A stretch of 33,852 nt of DNA, taken from contig CACPHV010000013.1 in the NCBI GenBank assembly GCA_902633985.1, positions 1 through 33,852 on the forward strand, written 5' to 3'. The notes under the pieces were generated by a model, which searched no databases, was not told where the DNA came from, and was given only the letters and a program-made list of their open reading frames with translations. The DNA comes from an uncultured Pelagibacteraceae bacterium (GTDB lineage Bacteria; Pseudomonadota; Alphaproteobacteria; Pelagibacterales; Pelagibacteraceae). The position numbers were made by a program, and so were the translations under genes. This document shows positions 23,240 through 32,921 of this stretch, one piece after another; the stretch's first letter is position 1; each line of letters starts with the position of its first letter.

Positions 23240-26232
23240 GATCTAACTCTTTCACCTTTCGGGTCTACATAATGTGATGAAACTATCTCAACTGGTATTA
23301 CTTTGTTTTTAAGTGGCGACATCGCAAAAAGCTTTTGACCGATCATATTTTTTCCATCTTTCAAAATTGCCAAAGAAAAAGGATTATCATATTCAACACT
23401 CCAACAAGATGCAGAGATATGACCTAATTTTGGATTTGGTAACGGTGCTTTATCATTTTTAACTAAGTGAGACCCTTCTGGTATACTTGTTTGTTTATCT
23501 AATGGAACTACGCCCACTATTCTTTGTCTATCTTCAGTAATAAATGCAGATCTTTGTAATGATCTTTTTCCAATAAAATCTTTCTTTTTACTTACAAGAC
23601 CTTCTAAAGCGTTATCATATGGAATTGTTCTACCATCAAGTTCTGATCCAGCAACATGTCCCATTTCAATTCTAAGAGTTGATAATGCTTCAGTTCCATA
23701 TGGTTGAATATTAAATTCTTCACCAACTTCAATTATTTTTTCCCACATAAAATTTCCATAATCAGACGCAACATTTACCTCATAAGCAAGCTCACCTGAA
23801 AACGAAATTCTATATATTCTTGCTTTAACACCAAATAAATCTCCCTCCATATAGCCCATAAAAGGTAAGCCTTCATTTGATACATCAGAGTTTGGAAATA
23901 ATTTTTGTAACAAATCTCGAGATTTAGGTCCAGCGATAGCTGCTCCAGCCCACTGTTCTGTAGTTGAAACCACATTCACATTTAATTCAGGCCAAACGAG
24001 TTGCAAATAATATTCTAAATGTGAAAGAACGTTTGCTGCTTGAGCTGTTGTCGTCGTCATATGATAATGATTTTCAGAAATTCTTGTAGTTGTTCCGTCA
24101 TCCATTACAATTCCATCTTCTCTTAACATAACACCATATCTAGCTTTACCGACTGGTAGCTTCAACCATGCATTTGTATAGACTCTATTTAATAACTCAG
24201 CTGCATCTGGTCCTTTAATATCTATTTTACCTAATGTAGTTACATCGCAAACACCTACATTCGTTCTTACATTTTTTGCTTCTCTTTTTGATCCCTCAAA
24301 TAAATTTTCATTTCCTCTTTTATAATACCTGGGTCTCAACCAAACACCTGCATCAACAAAGACTGCATTATTTTTTTCATGCCATGAATGCATTGGAGAT
24401 TTTCTTGTTGGTTTTGAATGTTTTCCAACCTCTCTTCCTACTATTGCTCCAATAGAAACAGGAGTATATGGAGGCCTAAAAGTTGTATGACCTACCGCAG
24501 GAACAACTTTGTTTTCAATTTCGGATACTAATTGTAATCCATTTAAATTACTCGTTTTTCCTTGGTCTGTTGCCATTCCTAGAGTGGTATATCTTTTAAC
24601 GTGTTCAATTGATCGATACCCTTCTCTTAAAGCTATTTCTACATCAGATACCGCTACATCATTTTGAAAATCTAAAAATCTTTTATAATTTTTTCCTTTT
24701 GGCAATGGGACACACCAAAATTTATCATGCTGAGAAGATTTCTTTTCAACAACATTTGGAATAGCTATCTTATTATCATTTTCAGTAATTTTTTTTGATA
24801 ATTCACTTCCTGCTGTAAATGACGTTTTTAATGTTTCCTCAAGTGAAAATACTCCATTAGCTGCACCTAAAGTAATTTCATTTTGTTTTGATTGTCCTGG
24901 AATAAATGCATCAATCTCTTCTTTAAACTTTGTTTTATTTCCTGATTGTGAGGCCAAATGAATAGTTGGTGTCCAAAAACCTGAAACGCAAATACAATCA
25001 CATTGTATATTTTCTATTTTACCAAGTTGTTTTTTATCTTCGGAAATACTTGCAATATCTGCTGATTTTACTTTTTTGTATCCTTGTGCTGCAACAACAA
25101 CATATGAATATTTAATATTAATTCCTAAATTTTTTGCCTCATCAATTATTTCTGACTCAGGATTTTTTCTTGAGTCTAAAACAACTGGATCTACTCCATG
25201 TTTTTTAAATTCAATTGCTGTTTCGTATCCACTATCATTATTTGTAAATACCAATGGTTTTCTTCCAACTAAAACACCATATACTTTTAAATATTCTTTA
25301 GCAGCTGAAGAAAGCATTACCCCTGGTGTATCATTATTTCCGAAAACTATTGGTCTTTCAATTGATCCTGAGGAAATCAAAACTTCTTTTGCTCGAATGT
25401 ACCATAACCTTTTGTTAGGGTGATATTTTTTAGTTAATGGTAAATGATCACTAACTTTTTCTGACATCACAAGCATGTTGTGATCATAGTATCCAAAAAT
25501 TTGAGATCTGTTTTTTACAACAACATTTGGCATAGTTTTGAGTTCTGCAATTATTCCCTCAGCCCAATCTTTTCCTGATTGATTACCAATATTGACATCA
25601 CTAGTTAATAAAGATCCACCAAATCTTGGTTTATCTTCAGCTAAAATTACTTTAGCTCCATTTTTTGCTGCTGCATATGCACCAGCTAATCCAGAAGGTC
25701 CTGAGCCTGCAATTAATAAATCACAATATTCGTATTTATGTTCATACCTTTCTTTATCATGTTTAGTTGAAGCTACACCTAAACCAGCTGCTTTTCTTAT
25801 GAAAGGCTCATAAATTCGATACCAGAAACTTTTTGGCCACATAAAAGTTTTGTAATAAAAACCTGCTGGTAAAAAAATTTTCAAAAAATTATTGATTGCA
25901 CCTACGTCAAAATTGACACTTGGCCAACAATTAACACTTTTTGCTTCTAAACCTTCAAATAATTCCTGTTCTGTTGCCTTAATATTAGGTTCTGTTTCAC
26001 CATTTCTAAAAAGTTGAACAACTGCATAAGGTTCATCTACACCTGCTCCAAAGAAACCTCTAGGTCTGTGATATTTAAAACTTCTTCCTACTAAATGAAC
26101 TCCATTAGCCAATAAAGCTGATGCTAATGTGTCACCCTCATAACCTAAGTAAGTTTTACCATTAAATTTAAAGGATAATTTTTTATCTCTATTTATTAAT
26201 CCCCCATTTTCAATTCTAAAAGCTTGGGTCAT
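23236..26232 (-). CDS. soxA: Sarcosine oxidase alpha subunit
   Basis: This is a 998-residue multi-domain protein. An N-terminal small domain (15-110) has the [12 protein letters not shown] segment. A FAD/NAD domain follows, with [22 protein letters not shown] from about residue 172, then a [13 protein letters not shown] segment. The C-terminal GcvT-type domain from about residue 620 transfers the methyl carbon to THF ([25 protein letters not shown]). The complex oxidises sarcosine to glycine, giving 5,10-methylene-THF and hydrogen peroxide; NAD+ binds this subunit. Length is typical. Junctions are TAATG with soxD and ATGA with soxG. The enzyme takes sarcosine produced by the dimethylglycine dehydrogenase in the minus-strand operon. 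Confidence 0.97.
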   Translation of the reverse strand: MTQAFRIENGGLINRDKKLSFKFNGKTYLGYEGDTLASALLANGVHLVGRSFKYHRPRGFFGAGVDEPYAVVQLFRNGETEPNIKATEQELFEGLEAKSVNCWPSVNFDVGAINNFLKIFLPAGFYYKTFMWPKSFWYRIYEPFIRKAAGLGVASTKHDKERYEHKYEYCDLLIAGSGPSGLAGAYAAAKNGAKVILAEDKPRFGGSLLTSDVNIGNQSGKDWAEGIIAELKTMPNVVVKNRSQIFGYYDHNMLVMSEKVSDHLPLTKKYHPNKRLWYIRAKEVLISSGSIERPIVFGNNDTPGVMLSSAAKEYLKVYGVLVGRKPLVFTNNDSGYETAIEFKKHGVDPVVLDSRKNPESEIIDEAKNLGINIKYSYVVVAAQGYKKVKSADIASISEDKKQLGKIENIQCDCICVSGFWTPTIHLASQSGNKTKFKEEIDAFIPGQSKQNEITLGAANGVFSLEETLKTSFTAGSELSKKITENDNKIAIPNVVEKKSSQHDKFWCVPLPKGKNYKRFLDFQNDVAVSDVEIALREGYRSIEHVKRYTTLGMATDQGKTSNLNGLQLVSEIENKVVPAVGHTTFRPPYTPVSIGAIVGREVGKHSKPTRKSPMHSWHEKNNAVFVDAGVWLRPRYYKRGNENLFEGSKREAKNVRTNVGVCDVTTLGKIDIKGPDAAELLNRVYTNAWLKLPVGKARYGVMLREDGIVMDDGTTTRISENHYHMTTTTAQAANVLSHLEYYLQLVWPELNVNVVSTTEQWAGAAIAGPKSRDLLQKLFPNSDVSNEGLPFMGYMEGDLFGVKARIYRISFSGELAYEVNVASDYGNFMWEKIIEVGEEFNIQPYGTEALSTLRIEMGHVAGSELDGRTIPYDNALEGLVSKKKDFIGKRSLQRSAFITEDRQRIVGVVPLDKQTSIPEGSHLVKNDKAPLPNPKLGHISASCWSVEYDNPFSLAILKDGKNMIGQKLFAMSPLKNKVIPVEIVSSHYVDPKGERVRS

Positions 26233-26501
26233 TAAGCAACTTCCTCATCAGCTTTAAAAGTTCTAAAAATTTCATGGGTTGCAGTATCTCTCTCAACCTT
26301 TATCCATTGTCTACATCCAGAAATATGTTGCCATAGCTCTAAATGCTTTCCTCTTAAACTTTTTCTATTGTAAACAAAATTATCCCAATCTTGATCAGAA
26401 ACTTCTTTATTAAGTTCTGGTCTTTTAACGCTTGCATCGCCACCATATGAAAATTCATTTTGAGATCTCATTCCACAGTGTGGGCAATTTATGTGAAGCA
26501 T
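26232..26501 (-). CDS. soxD: Sarcosine oxidase delta subunit
   Basis: This is an 89-residue protein with the zinc ligands of SoxD: Cys6 and Cys9 in CPHCG, His59 and Cys63 in QHISGCRQW. The RDTATHEI tail is also characteristic. It is the small structural subunit of the heterotetramer. It ends at a TAATG junction with soxA and starts directly after the soxB stop. Confidence 0.95.
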   Translation of the reverse strand: MLHINCPHCGMRSQNEFSYGGDASVKRPELNKEVSDQDWDNFVYNRKSLRGKHLELWQHISGCRQWIKVERDTATHEIFRTFKADEEVA

Positions 26502-27758
26502 TTACGATATCCAGGTTTTTGTTCCAAGTCCCTTTTCATCAATAAGATGGCCAGTATTAAATCTATTTAAGCTATAGCCAGCATTTAATTCATGCACTCT
26601 ATCTTGAGCAATAGTATGAGCAAATGTCCAACCCGATGCAGGTGTAGCTTTAAATCCTCCATAGCACCATCCACAATTCAAATACAAACCATCAATGTGT
26701 GTTTTATCGATAATAGGTGAACCATCCATTGACATATCCATAATACCACCCCACGTTCTAAGCATTTTTAATTTACTCAAAAATGGCATCATGGCTATAC
26801 CTTCAGTTAATACATGTTGTAATGTTGGTAAGTTTCCTCTTTGAGCATAACTATTATAACCATCAAGATCACCGCCCATTACCATCTCACCTTTGTCAGA
26901 TTGACTTACATAAAAGTGTCCTGCACCAAAGGTAACTACATTATCTAAAACTGGTTTTACTGGTTCAGAAACACATGCTTGGAGTAAATGAGTTTCAATT
27001 GGTAATGTCATATTTAATTTTTCTGCTAAAATATTTGTGCTACCCGCAACGCAAATACCAACTTTTTTTGCTTTGATATTTCCTCTTGAAGTTCTTATTC
27101 CCTTTATTTTTCCAGCGGAAACATCGAAACCTGTCACCTCACAATTTTGAATTATATCTACTCCCATTGAATCTGCCTGACGTGCATAACCCCATGCAAC
27201 AGCATCATGTCTTGCTGTGCCTGCACTTGGTTGCATCAAACCACCAAAAATTGGAAATCTTACGTTTTCAGAAAAATCAGCCATTGGAATAATTTCTTTA
27301 ACTTGCTCTCTATTTAAAAGAACAGCATCTATTCCATTTAATCTCATAGAATTTCCTCTTCTCGCGTATGCATTCATTTGTGCATCTGAATGGGCAAGAT
27401 TAATTATTCCTCTTGGAGAAAACATCACATTGTAATTCAGATCCTGACTCATCTTTCTCCATAAATCCATTCCAAACTCACTAAACAAACCATTTTCGTC
27501 ATGCATGTAGTTGGATCTAATAATTGTAGTATTACGCCCTACGTTTCCACCACCGATCCATCCTTTTTCTATAATTGCAACATTTGTAATATTGTGTTCT
27601 TTAGCAAGATAATAAGCTGTAGCTAAACCATGGCCTCCACCACCTATAATTACAACATCGTATTCCTCTTTAGGTGTTGGATCTTTCCAAGCCAAATCCC
27701 AATTTTCATGGTTTGAAAAAGCGTTTTTAACAAGGTTAAATATAGAATATTTTTGCAT
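26502..27758 (-). CDS. soxB: Sarcosine oxidase beta subunit
   Basis: This is a 418-residue flavoprotein. The FAD dinucleotide motif is VVIIGGGGHGLATAYYLA (residues 35-52). The ARHDAVAW segment carries His184, the position where SoxB binds FMN covalently. It keeps the NVGRNTTIIRSNY region and ends in FGGF-type substrate-pocket strands near 340-390 (NCGWCYGGFK). SoxB is the catalytic subunit that oxidises the N-methyl group of sarcosine. It heads the soxBDAG operon, which runs away from fhs across a 130-nt divergent spacer. Confidence 0.96.
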   Translation of the reverse strand: MQKYSIFNLVKNAFSNHENWDLAWKDPTPKEEYDVVIIGGGGHGLATAYYLAKEHNITNVAIIEKGWIGGGNVGRNTTIIRSNYMHDENGLFSEFGMDLWRKMSQDLNYNVMFSPRGIINLAHSDAQMNAYARRGNSMRLNGIDAVLLNREQVKEIIPMADFSENVRFPIFGGLMQPSAGTARHDAVAWGYARQADSMGVDIIQNCEVTGFDVSAGKIKGIRTSRGNIKAKKVGICVAGSTNILAEKLNMTLPIETHLLQACVSEPVKPVLDNVVTFGAGHFYVSQSDKGEMVMGGDLDGYNSYAQRGNLPTLQHVLTEGIAMMPFLSKLKMLRTWGGIMDMSMDGSPIIDKTHIDGLYLNCGWCYGGFKATPASGWTFAHTIAQDRVHELNAGYSLNRFNTGHLIDEKGLGTKTWIS

Positions 27759-27888
27759 AATTTAATTTTATAACAATCAATTTAAATAGTGCTTATTTTT
27801 TTTATATATATTTTTTAGAAGTTTCCAAATATCTTAAAAAAGGATAAGAAGTCACAGATAAAAAACTTTTAATTTATTTGGATTATTT

Positions 27889-29571
27889 ATGGCCGAAGTA
27901 AAATCTGACATTCAAATAGCTCGAGAAGCTAAGATGCAACCAATAAAAGATATTCTTTCTAAGGTTGGAGTACCAGATGAAAATTTTGCTTTTAGTCCAA
28001 TGGGTAGACACATAGCCAAAATAAATTTGGAATATTTAAATACTCTTAAAGAAGAGAATGGCAAATTAATTTTAGTTACTGCAATTACTCCCACTCCAGC
28101 TGGTGAAGGTAAAACTACAACTTCTGTTGGTTTAAATGACGGTTTAAATAAAATTGGAAAAAAATCTATTGTTTGTTTAAGGGAACCAAGTCTTGGTCCA
28201 TCATTTGGAATGAAAGGTGGAGCTGCTGGTGGTGGTTATGCCCAAGTAGTACCAATGGAACAAATCAATCTTCATTTTACAGGTGACTTTCATGCTATTA
28301 CATCTGCTCATAATTTATTATCTGCATTAATTGATAATCATATCTATTGGGGCAATAAACTTAACATTGATGTTAGAAGAGTTGTTTGGAGAAGGGTAAT
28401 GGATATGAATGATAGATCGTTAAGATCTATTATTGTTGATCTAGGAGGAGTAGCTAATGGTTACCCAAGGCAAGATAGTTTCGATATTACAGTTGCATCT
28501 GAGCTTATGGCTATTTTTTGTTTAGCAACAGACTTAAAAGATTTAGAAAACAGAATTGGAAATATTACAATTGGTTATACTAGAGATAAGCAATCAATTT
28601 ATGCAAAAGATTTAAATGCACAAGGACCGATGACTGTTTTGCTTAAGGAGGCAATAAGACCCAATGTAACTCAAACTCTAGAAAACAATCCTGCAATAAT
28701 TCATGGTGGCCCTTTTGCAAATATTGCTCATGGATGTAATTCAGTTATTGCAACTAAAGCTGGACTTAAATTAGCTGACTACGTTGTAACAGAGGCAGGA
28801 TTCGGAGCTGATTTGGGAGCTGAAAAATTTCTGAATATTAAGTGTAGAAAATCTGGTCTAAAACCAGATTGTGTTGTCATTGTTGCAACTATAAGAGCAC
28901 TGAAAATGCATGGTGGAGTTGCTAAAGAAGATTTAAAAAAAGAAAATGTATCAGCACTTAAGGAGGGAATGGTAAATTTACGTAGACATATTAATAATAT
29001 TAGAAAATTTGGATTACCTGTTACTGTTGCAGTTAATCATTTTATTACTGATACTGAAGATGAAATGAAAATCTTGTTAGATTTTTGTGAAACGCAAGGA
29101 GTAAAAGCCTCTAAATGTACTCATTGGTCAAATGGAAGTGAAGGAACTATTCAACTAGCTAAAAATGTTACAGAAATTTGTGAAGATAAAAAAGATACAT
29201 TTAAATTTTTATATGAGGATGATCTTCCGTTATTCAAAAAAATAGAAAAAATTGCACAAGAAATTTATAGCGCATCTGAAGTGGTAGCTGACACAAAAGT
29301 TAGACAACAATTAAAAGATTTTGAAGAAAAAGGTTACGGTAAGTTACCTGTTTGTATTGCAAAGACTCAATATAGTTTTTCAACAGATCCAAATTTAAAA
29401 GGTGCACCCACAGGTCATGTTTTGCCTGTAAGAGAGGTAAGACTTTCTTCAGGTGCTGAATTTATAGTTGTTGTGTGTGGAGAAATTATGACAATGCCAG
29501 GTCTTCCAAGAGTTCCTGCAGCCGATTCAATAAAATTAAATGATAAGGGTGAAATAGAAGGTTTATTCTAA
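27889..29571 (+). CDS. fhs: Formate-tetrahydrofolate ligase
   Basis: This is a 560-residue Fhs with the ATP-binding loop TPAGEGKTT (residues 69-77), followed by [56 protein letters not shown] and [14 protein letters not shown]. It interconverts formate plus THF and ATP with 10-formyl-THF. In a C1-oxidising cell it can run in the ATP-forming direction, draining the folate-bound C1 produced by the demethylases. It is divergent from soxBDAG across 130 nt that may hold promoters for both. The C-terminal end overlaps the convergent amidotransferase gene by 9 nt. Confidence 0.97.
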   Translation: MAEVKSDIQIAREAKMQPIKDILSKVGVPDENFAFSPMGRHIAKINLEYLNTLKEENGKLILVTAITPTPAGEGKTTTSVGLNDGLNKIGKKSIVCLREPSLGPSFGMKGGAAGGGYAQVVPMEQINLHFTGDFHAITSAHNLLSALIDNHIYWGNKLNIDVRRVVWRRVMDMNDRSLRSIIVDLGGVANGYPRQDSFDITVASELMAIFCLATDLKDLENRIGNITIGYTRDKQSIYAKDLNAQGPMTVLLKEAIRPNVTQTLENNPAIIHGGPFANIAHGCNSVIATKAGLKLADYVVTEAGFGADLGAEKFLNIKCRKSGLKPDCVVIVATIRALKMHGGVAKEDLKKENVSALKEGMVNLRRHINNIRKFGLPVTVAVNHFITDTEDEMKILLDFCETQGVKASKCTHWSNGSEGTIQLAKNVTEICEDKKDTFKFLYEDDLPLFKKIEKIAQEIYSASEVVADTKVRQQLKDFEEKGYGKLPVCIAKTQYSFSTDPNLKGAPTGHVLPVREVRLSSGAEFIVVVCGEIMTMPGLPRVPAADSIKLNDKGEIEGLF

Positions 29572-30351
29572 ATTTAGATAGTCTAACCAGTTCTCTAATT
29601 CTCTCATTCTAGAAACTTTATCTAATTTATTATTCTCAGTTTCTATATGTTTAATATGATCATTAATTTCATTCTCATCTTTAAAAGCACCTTTTTCTAA
29701 AAGTCTCTTTTTTCTGAAAATAATCAAATTGATCATTTTATTATAAGTAATCTCAGGATGGTATTGAAGTCCCCATATATTACAGTTACCAATTTTAAAA
29801 TTTATCCCTTGAACGTTATTTATTGAATTTGAGGCTAATAAAATTGAATTTTCTGGCATTGATACTACTTCATCAAAATTAAATGCTGGTGTATTGAATT
29901 TTTGATCTTTATTTTTATAAAGTGGATGATTTAAACCAATTTCATTAATTTCTATATTTGAGGCAATCCCACGATGAGATCCTTTTGTCGCTTTTTTTAC
30001 CTCCCCTCCTGCTGCTGTTACAGCTACTTGCATACCCCAACATATTGCTAAAATTTTTTTAATTTTTTTCTGACACTCTTTCATAAATTCAATTTGTCTT
30101 TTTATTTCTGGGGTATTGTTATAAATATTTAAACTACTTCCGCCCCAAATAAGGCCATCGTAGCTTTCGAGTGCATCAATATTTTTATCGATGTTTTCAT
30201 CTGATGAAGGATTAACCACTTGGGTTTCTAACTTATCAGTGAAATAAGCCAAACTATCTTTAAGACTTTCTGTATGTGTTTGAATTCCAGCCTCAGAAAA
30301 ACTTTGATTTTCTTCTCGCAAGTTTCCTTCTACTATCAATATTTTTTTCAT
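29563..30351 (-). CDS. Class I glutamine amidotransferase domain protein
   Basis: This is a 262-residue stand-alone class I glutamine amidotransferase. The catalytic triad is Cys104 in AICWGMQ, His198 and Glu200 in LQYHPE. The layout matches the GuaA-like N-terminal domain or the gamma-glutamyl-hydrolase-like branch ([17 protein letters not shown]). No synthetase partner domain is fused. The C-terminal 60 residues are Lys/Glu-rich. It starts at a TAATG junction with the Fe-ADH gene and ends 9 nt inside the convergent fhs. It may hydrolyse gamma-glutamyl amides or supply ammonia; the neighbouring methylamine genes hint at the former. Confidence 0.8.
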   Translation of the reverse strand: MKKILIVEGNLREENQSFSEAGIQTHTESLKDSLAYFTDKLETQVVNPSSDENIDKNIDALESYDGLIWGGSSLNIYNNTPEIKRQIEFMKECQKKIKKILAICWGMQVAVTAAGGEVKKATKGSHRGIASNIEINEIGLNHPLYKNKDQKFNTPAFNFDEVVSMPENSILLASNSINNVQGINFKIGNCNIWGLQYHPEITYNKMINLIIFRKKRLLEKGAFKDENEINDHIKHIETENNKLDKVSRMRELENWLDYLNLE

Positions 30352-31508
30352 TAAAATAATTCTCCAGAAATGCTTTTTATATACATTTCTTTTAAATCAT
30401 TTTGACTTATTTTCTTAGGATTTCCTCCTGTAGATGGATCTTCAAATGCCATTAAAGAAAGTTTATCTAAATCAATATTATTACAATCCAACACATCTGA
30501 TAATTTGTGTGGAATATTTAAATTTTTTCTTAATTCCAAAATCCAATTTAAAAAACTATCAAAATTTTTATTTAAATTAAGATAATCACAAATCGATATT
30601 ATTTTATTTTCGATTGAAGGTTTATTAAATGTTAAAACATAAGGCATAAATATTGCGTTTGATAAACCGTGATGAACATTGAATTTACCGTTTACTGGGT
30701 GGCTTAATGAATGAATTGCTCCCAGTCCCTTCTGAAATGCAGTCGAACCCATTGAAGCAGCTGAAAGTAAATCCATTCTAGCGTTAACATCTTTTCCATT
30801 TATAAATGCTTTAATTAATGAATTTTTAATTAGTTTCATTCCTTCTATTGCCATACCATCAGCCATTGGATGAAATCCTGGTGCACAAAACGCTTCTAAA
30901 TTATGTGCAAGTGCATCCATTCCTGTTGCTGCTGTTAATCTTGGAGATAAATCTAATGTAAGTAAAGGATCTAAAATAACAATCGAAGGTAACATTTTTG
31001 GGTGAAAAATAATTTTTTTTGCACCTGTTTCTTTATTTATAATTGCAGATGCTCTACCTGTTTCAGATCCTGTTCCAGCAGTGGTTGGAACTGCAATAAT
31101 TTTTGAAATTTTAGAACTATCAGCTCTTGTCCAGTAATCACCAATATCTTCGAAATCCCATAATGGTCGAGATTGATTACACATAAATGCTATAGCTTTT
31201 CCAACATCTAAACCACTTCCGCCTCCTAAAGCTATTACGCCATCACAGTCCGAGGTATTATAAACTTTAACACCTTCCTCTACATTTTCTCCAATTGGAT
31301 TTCCCGTAAAATTAGAAAAGGTAGCTAAATTTTCAAAACTTTTTTTTAATCTTAATATTATATTTTTTGTTAAATCTAAGTTAATTAAATCCTTGTCTGT
31401 TACAAATAATGGATTTGAAATATTTAACTCTTTACAGGCTAAGGATAAATCTTCAATTCTATTTTCTCCTATCCACATAGTGGTTGGATAATTCCAATTA
31501 ATACCCAT
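30351..31508 (-). CDS. Iron-containing (type III) alcohol dehydrogenase
   Basis: This is a 385-residue Fe-ADH. It shows NAD-binding GGGSGLDVGKAIA (residues 95-107), TTAGTGSE (142-149), and metal ligands Asp198 and His202 in MDALAHNLEAF, His266 in IHSLSH and His280 in HHGLSNAIFMP. Length is typical. Fe-ADHs of SAR11-like bacteria have been linked to oxidation of methanol and other short alcohols; I recall this from the literature, and substrate cannot be proven from sequence. It is divergent from tmm (spacer 31509-31585) and coupled by TAATG to the amidotransferase gene. Confidence 0.88.
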   Translation of the reverse strand: MGINWNYPTTMWIGENRIEDLSLACKELNISNPLFVTDKDLINLDLTKNIILRLKKSFENLATFSNFTGNPIGENVEEGVKVYNTSDCDGVIALGGGSGLDVGKAIAFMCNQSRPLWDFEDIGDYWTRADSSKISKIIAVPTTAGTGSETGRASAIINKETGAKKIIFHPKMLPSIVILDPLLTLDLSPRLTAATGMDALAHNLEAFCAPGFHPMADGMAIEGMKLIKNSLIKAFINGKDVNARMDLLSAASMGSTAFQKGLGAIHSLSHPVNGKFNVHHGLSNAIFMPYVLTFNKPSIENKIISICDYLNLNKNFDSFLNWILELRKNLNIPHKLSDVLDCNNIDLDKLSLMAFEDPSTGGNPKKISQNDLKEMYIKSISGELF

Positions 31509-31585
31509 AATAAAATATAATTTTATTTTTTTTAAAATTGTTAGTAAGATATATTTATAAATTTATTAATGATAGGAAAAATTCT

Positions 31586-32917
31586 ATGTCAAAAGTAGCA
31601 ATCATAGGCGCTGGTCCATGTGGACTTTCAATTTTAAGAGCATTTGAACATTTAGAAAAAAAGGGAGAAAAAATACCTGAAATAGTTTGCTTTGAAAAAC
31701 AAGAAAGTTGGGGTGGTCTATGGAACTACAACTGGAGAACTGGTTCAGATCAATATGGAGATCCTGTACCTAACAGTATGTACAGATACTTATGGTCTAA
31801 TGGACCTAAAGAGTGTTTAGAATTTGCTGATTATTCTTTTGATGAACATTTTGGAAAACCAATTCCCTCTTTCCCCCCAAGAGAAGTACTGCAAGATTAT
31901 ATTTTAGGAAGAGTGAGCAAGGGAAATATAAAAAGTAAGATTAAATTTAATACAAGAGTTACAAACACTGTTTATAAAAATGATAAGTTTGAAATTAGCT
32001 ACCATGACAAAGCAAATAATAAAGTTTTAAATGATACATTCGATTATGTGGTAGTCTCTACAGGTCATTTTTCTGTGCCTTTTATTCCTGAGTACGAAGG
32101 AATGAATTCTTTCCCGGGAAGAATAATGCACTCACATGATTTTAGAGATGCAGAAGAGTTTAGAGGAAAAGATGTAATTGTTTTGGGGAGCAGTTATTCA
32201 GCTGAAGATGTAGCCCTGCAGTGTAATAAATATGGCGCTAAAAGTGTAACAATCGGTTACAGGCATAACCCAATGGGCTTTAAATGGCCAAAAGGCATGA
32301 AAGAAGTTCATTACTTAGATAGGTTAGATGGAAAAAAAGCTATATTTAAAGACGGAACAGAACAAAATGCCGATGTAGTTATCTTATGCACTGGATATCT
32401 TCATCATTTCCCATTTTTAGATGAAAGTTTAAAATTAAAAACACATAACAGATTATATCCACCAAAACTTTACAAAGGAGTTGTGTGGCAAGATAATCAT
32501 AAACTTTTATATTTAGGTATGCAGGATCAGTTTCACACATTTAATATGTTTGATTGTCAAGGATGGTATGCAAGAGATGTAATCATGGGGAAAATCAAAA
32601 TGCCTAGTAATGAAGAAATGGATAAAGACATTAATAAGTGGGTTTCAATGGAAGAAAAATTAGAAAATCCTGATCAAATGATTGATTTTCAAACTGAGTA
32701 TACCAAAGAACTTCATGAGATGTCCGATTATCCTAAAATTGATTTTGAATTAATTAGAAAACATTTCAAAGAATGGGAACATCATAAAGTAGAGGATATT
32801 TTAACTTATAGAAATAAATCATTTTCATCTCCTGTGACTGGATCAGTTGCACCAATCCATCACACACCTTGGGAAAAAGCGATGGATGACTCAATGAAAA
32901 CTTTTTTAAACAAATAA
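31586..32917 (+). CDS. tmm: Trimethylamine monooxygenase
   Basis: I chose ATG 31586 (with AGGAAAA upstream) because it starts directly at the FAD motif: VAIIGAGPCG (residues 4-13). The 443-residue protein has the flavin-monooxygenase fingerprint FPGRIMHSHDF (176-186) and the NADPH loop VLGSSYSAED (199-208). Long matches to known bacterial Tmm include GLWNYNWRTG, MYRYLWSNGPKE, DYVVVSTGHFSVP and LGMQDQFHTFNMFDCQ. Tmm oxidises trimethylamine to its N-oxide in the cytoplasm with NADPH. No TMAO demethylase (tdm) gene is visible in the window. It is divergent from the Fe-ADH gene. Confidence 0.93.
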   Translation: MSKVAIIGAGPCGLSILRAFEHLEKKGEKIPEIVCFEKQESWGGLWNYNWRTGSDQYGDPVPNSMYRYLWSNGPKECLEFADYSFDEHFGKPIPSFPPREVLQDYILGRVSKGNIKSKIKFNTRVTNTVYKNDKFEISYHDKANNKVLNDTFDYVVVSTGHFSVPFIPEYEGMNSFPGRIMHSHDFRDAEEFRGKDVIVLGSSYSAEDVALQCNKYGAKSVTIGYRHNPMGFKWPKGMKEVHYLDRLDGKKAIFKDGTEQNADVVILCTGYLHHFPFLDESLKLKTHNRLYPPKLYKGVVWQDNHKLLYLGMQDQFHTFNMFDCQGWYARDVIMGKIKMPSNEEMDKDINKWVSMEEKLENPDQMIDFQTEYTKELHEMSDYPKIDFELIRKHFKEWEHHKVEDILTYRNKSFSSPVTGSVAPIHHTPWEKAMDDSMKTFLNK

Positions 32918-32921
32918 AAAA

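Noticed and set aside
25076..25423. Plus-strand 115-codon frame inside soxA
   Set aside because: Entirely within soxA on the opposite strand and lacking any recognisable domain.
27759..27888. Regulatory RNA in the soxB/fhs spacer
   Set aside because: No hairpin or conserved riboswitch core is evident; only AT-rich sequence is seen.
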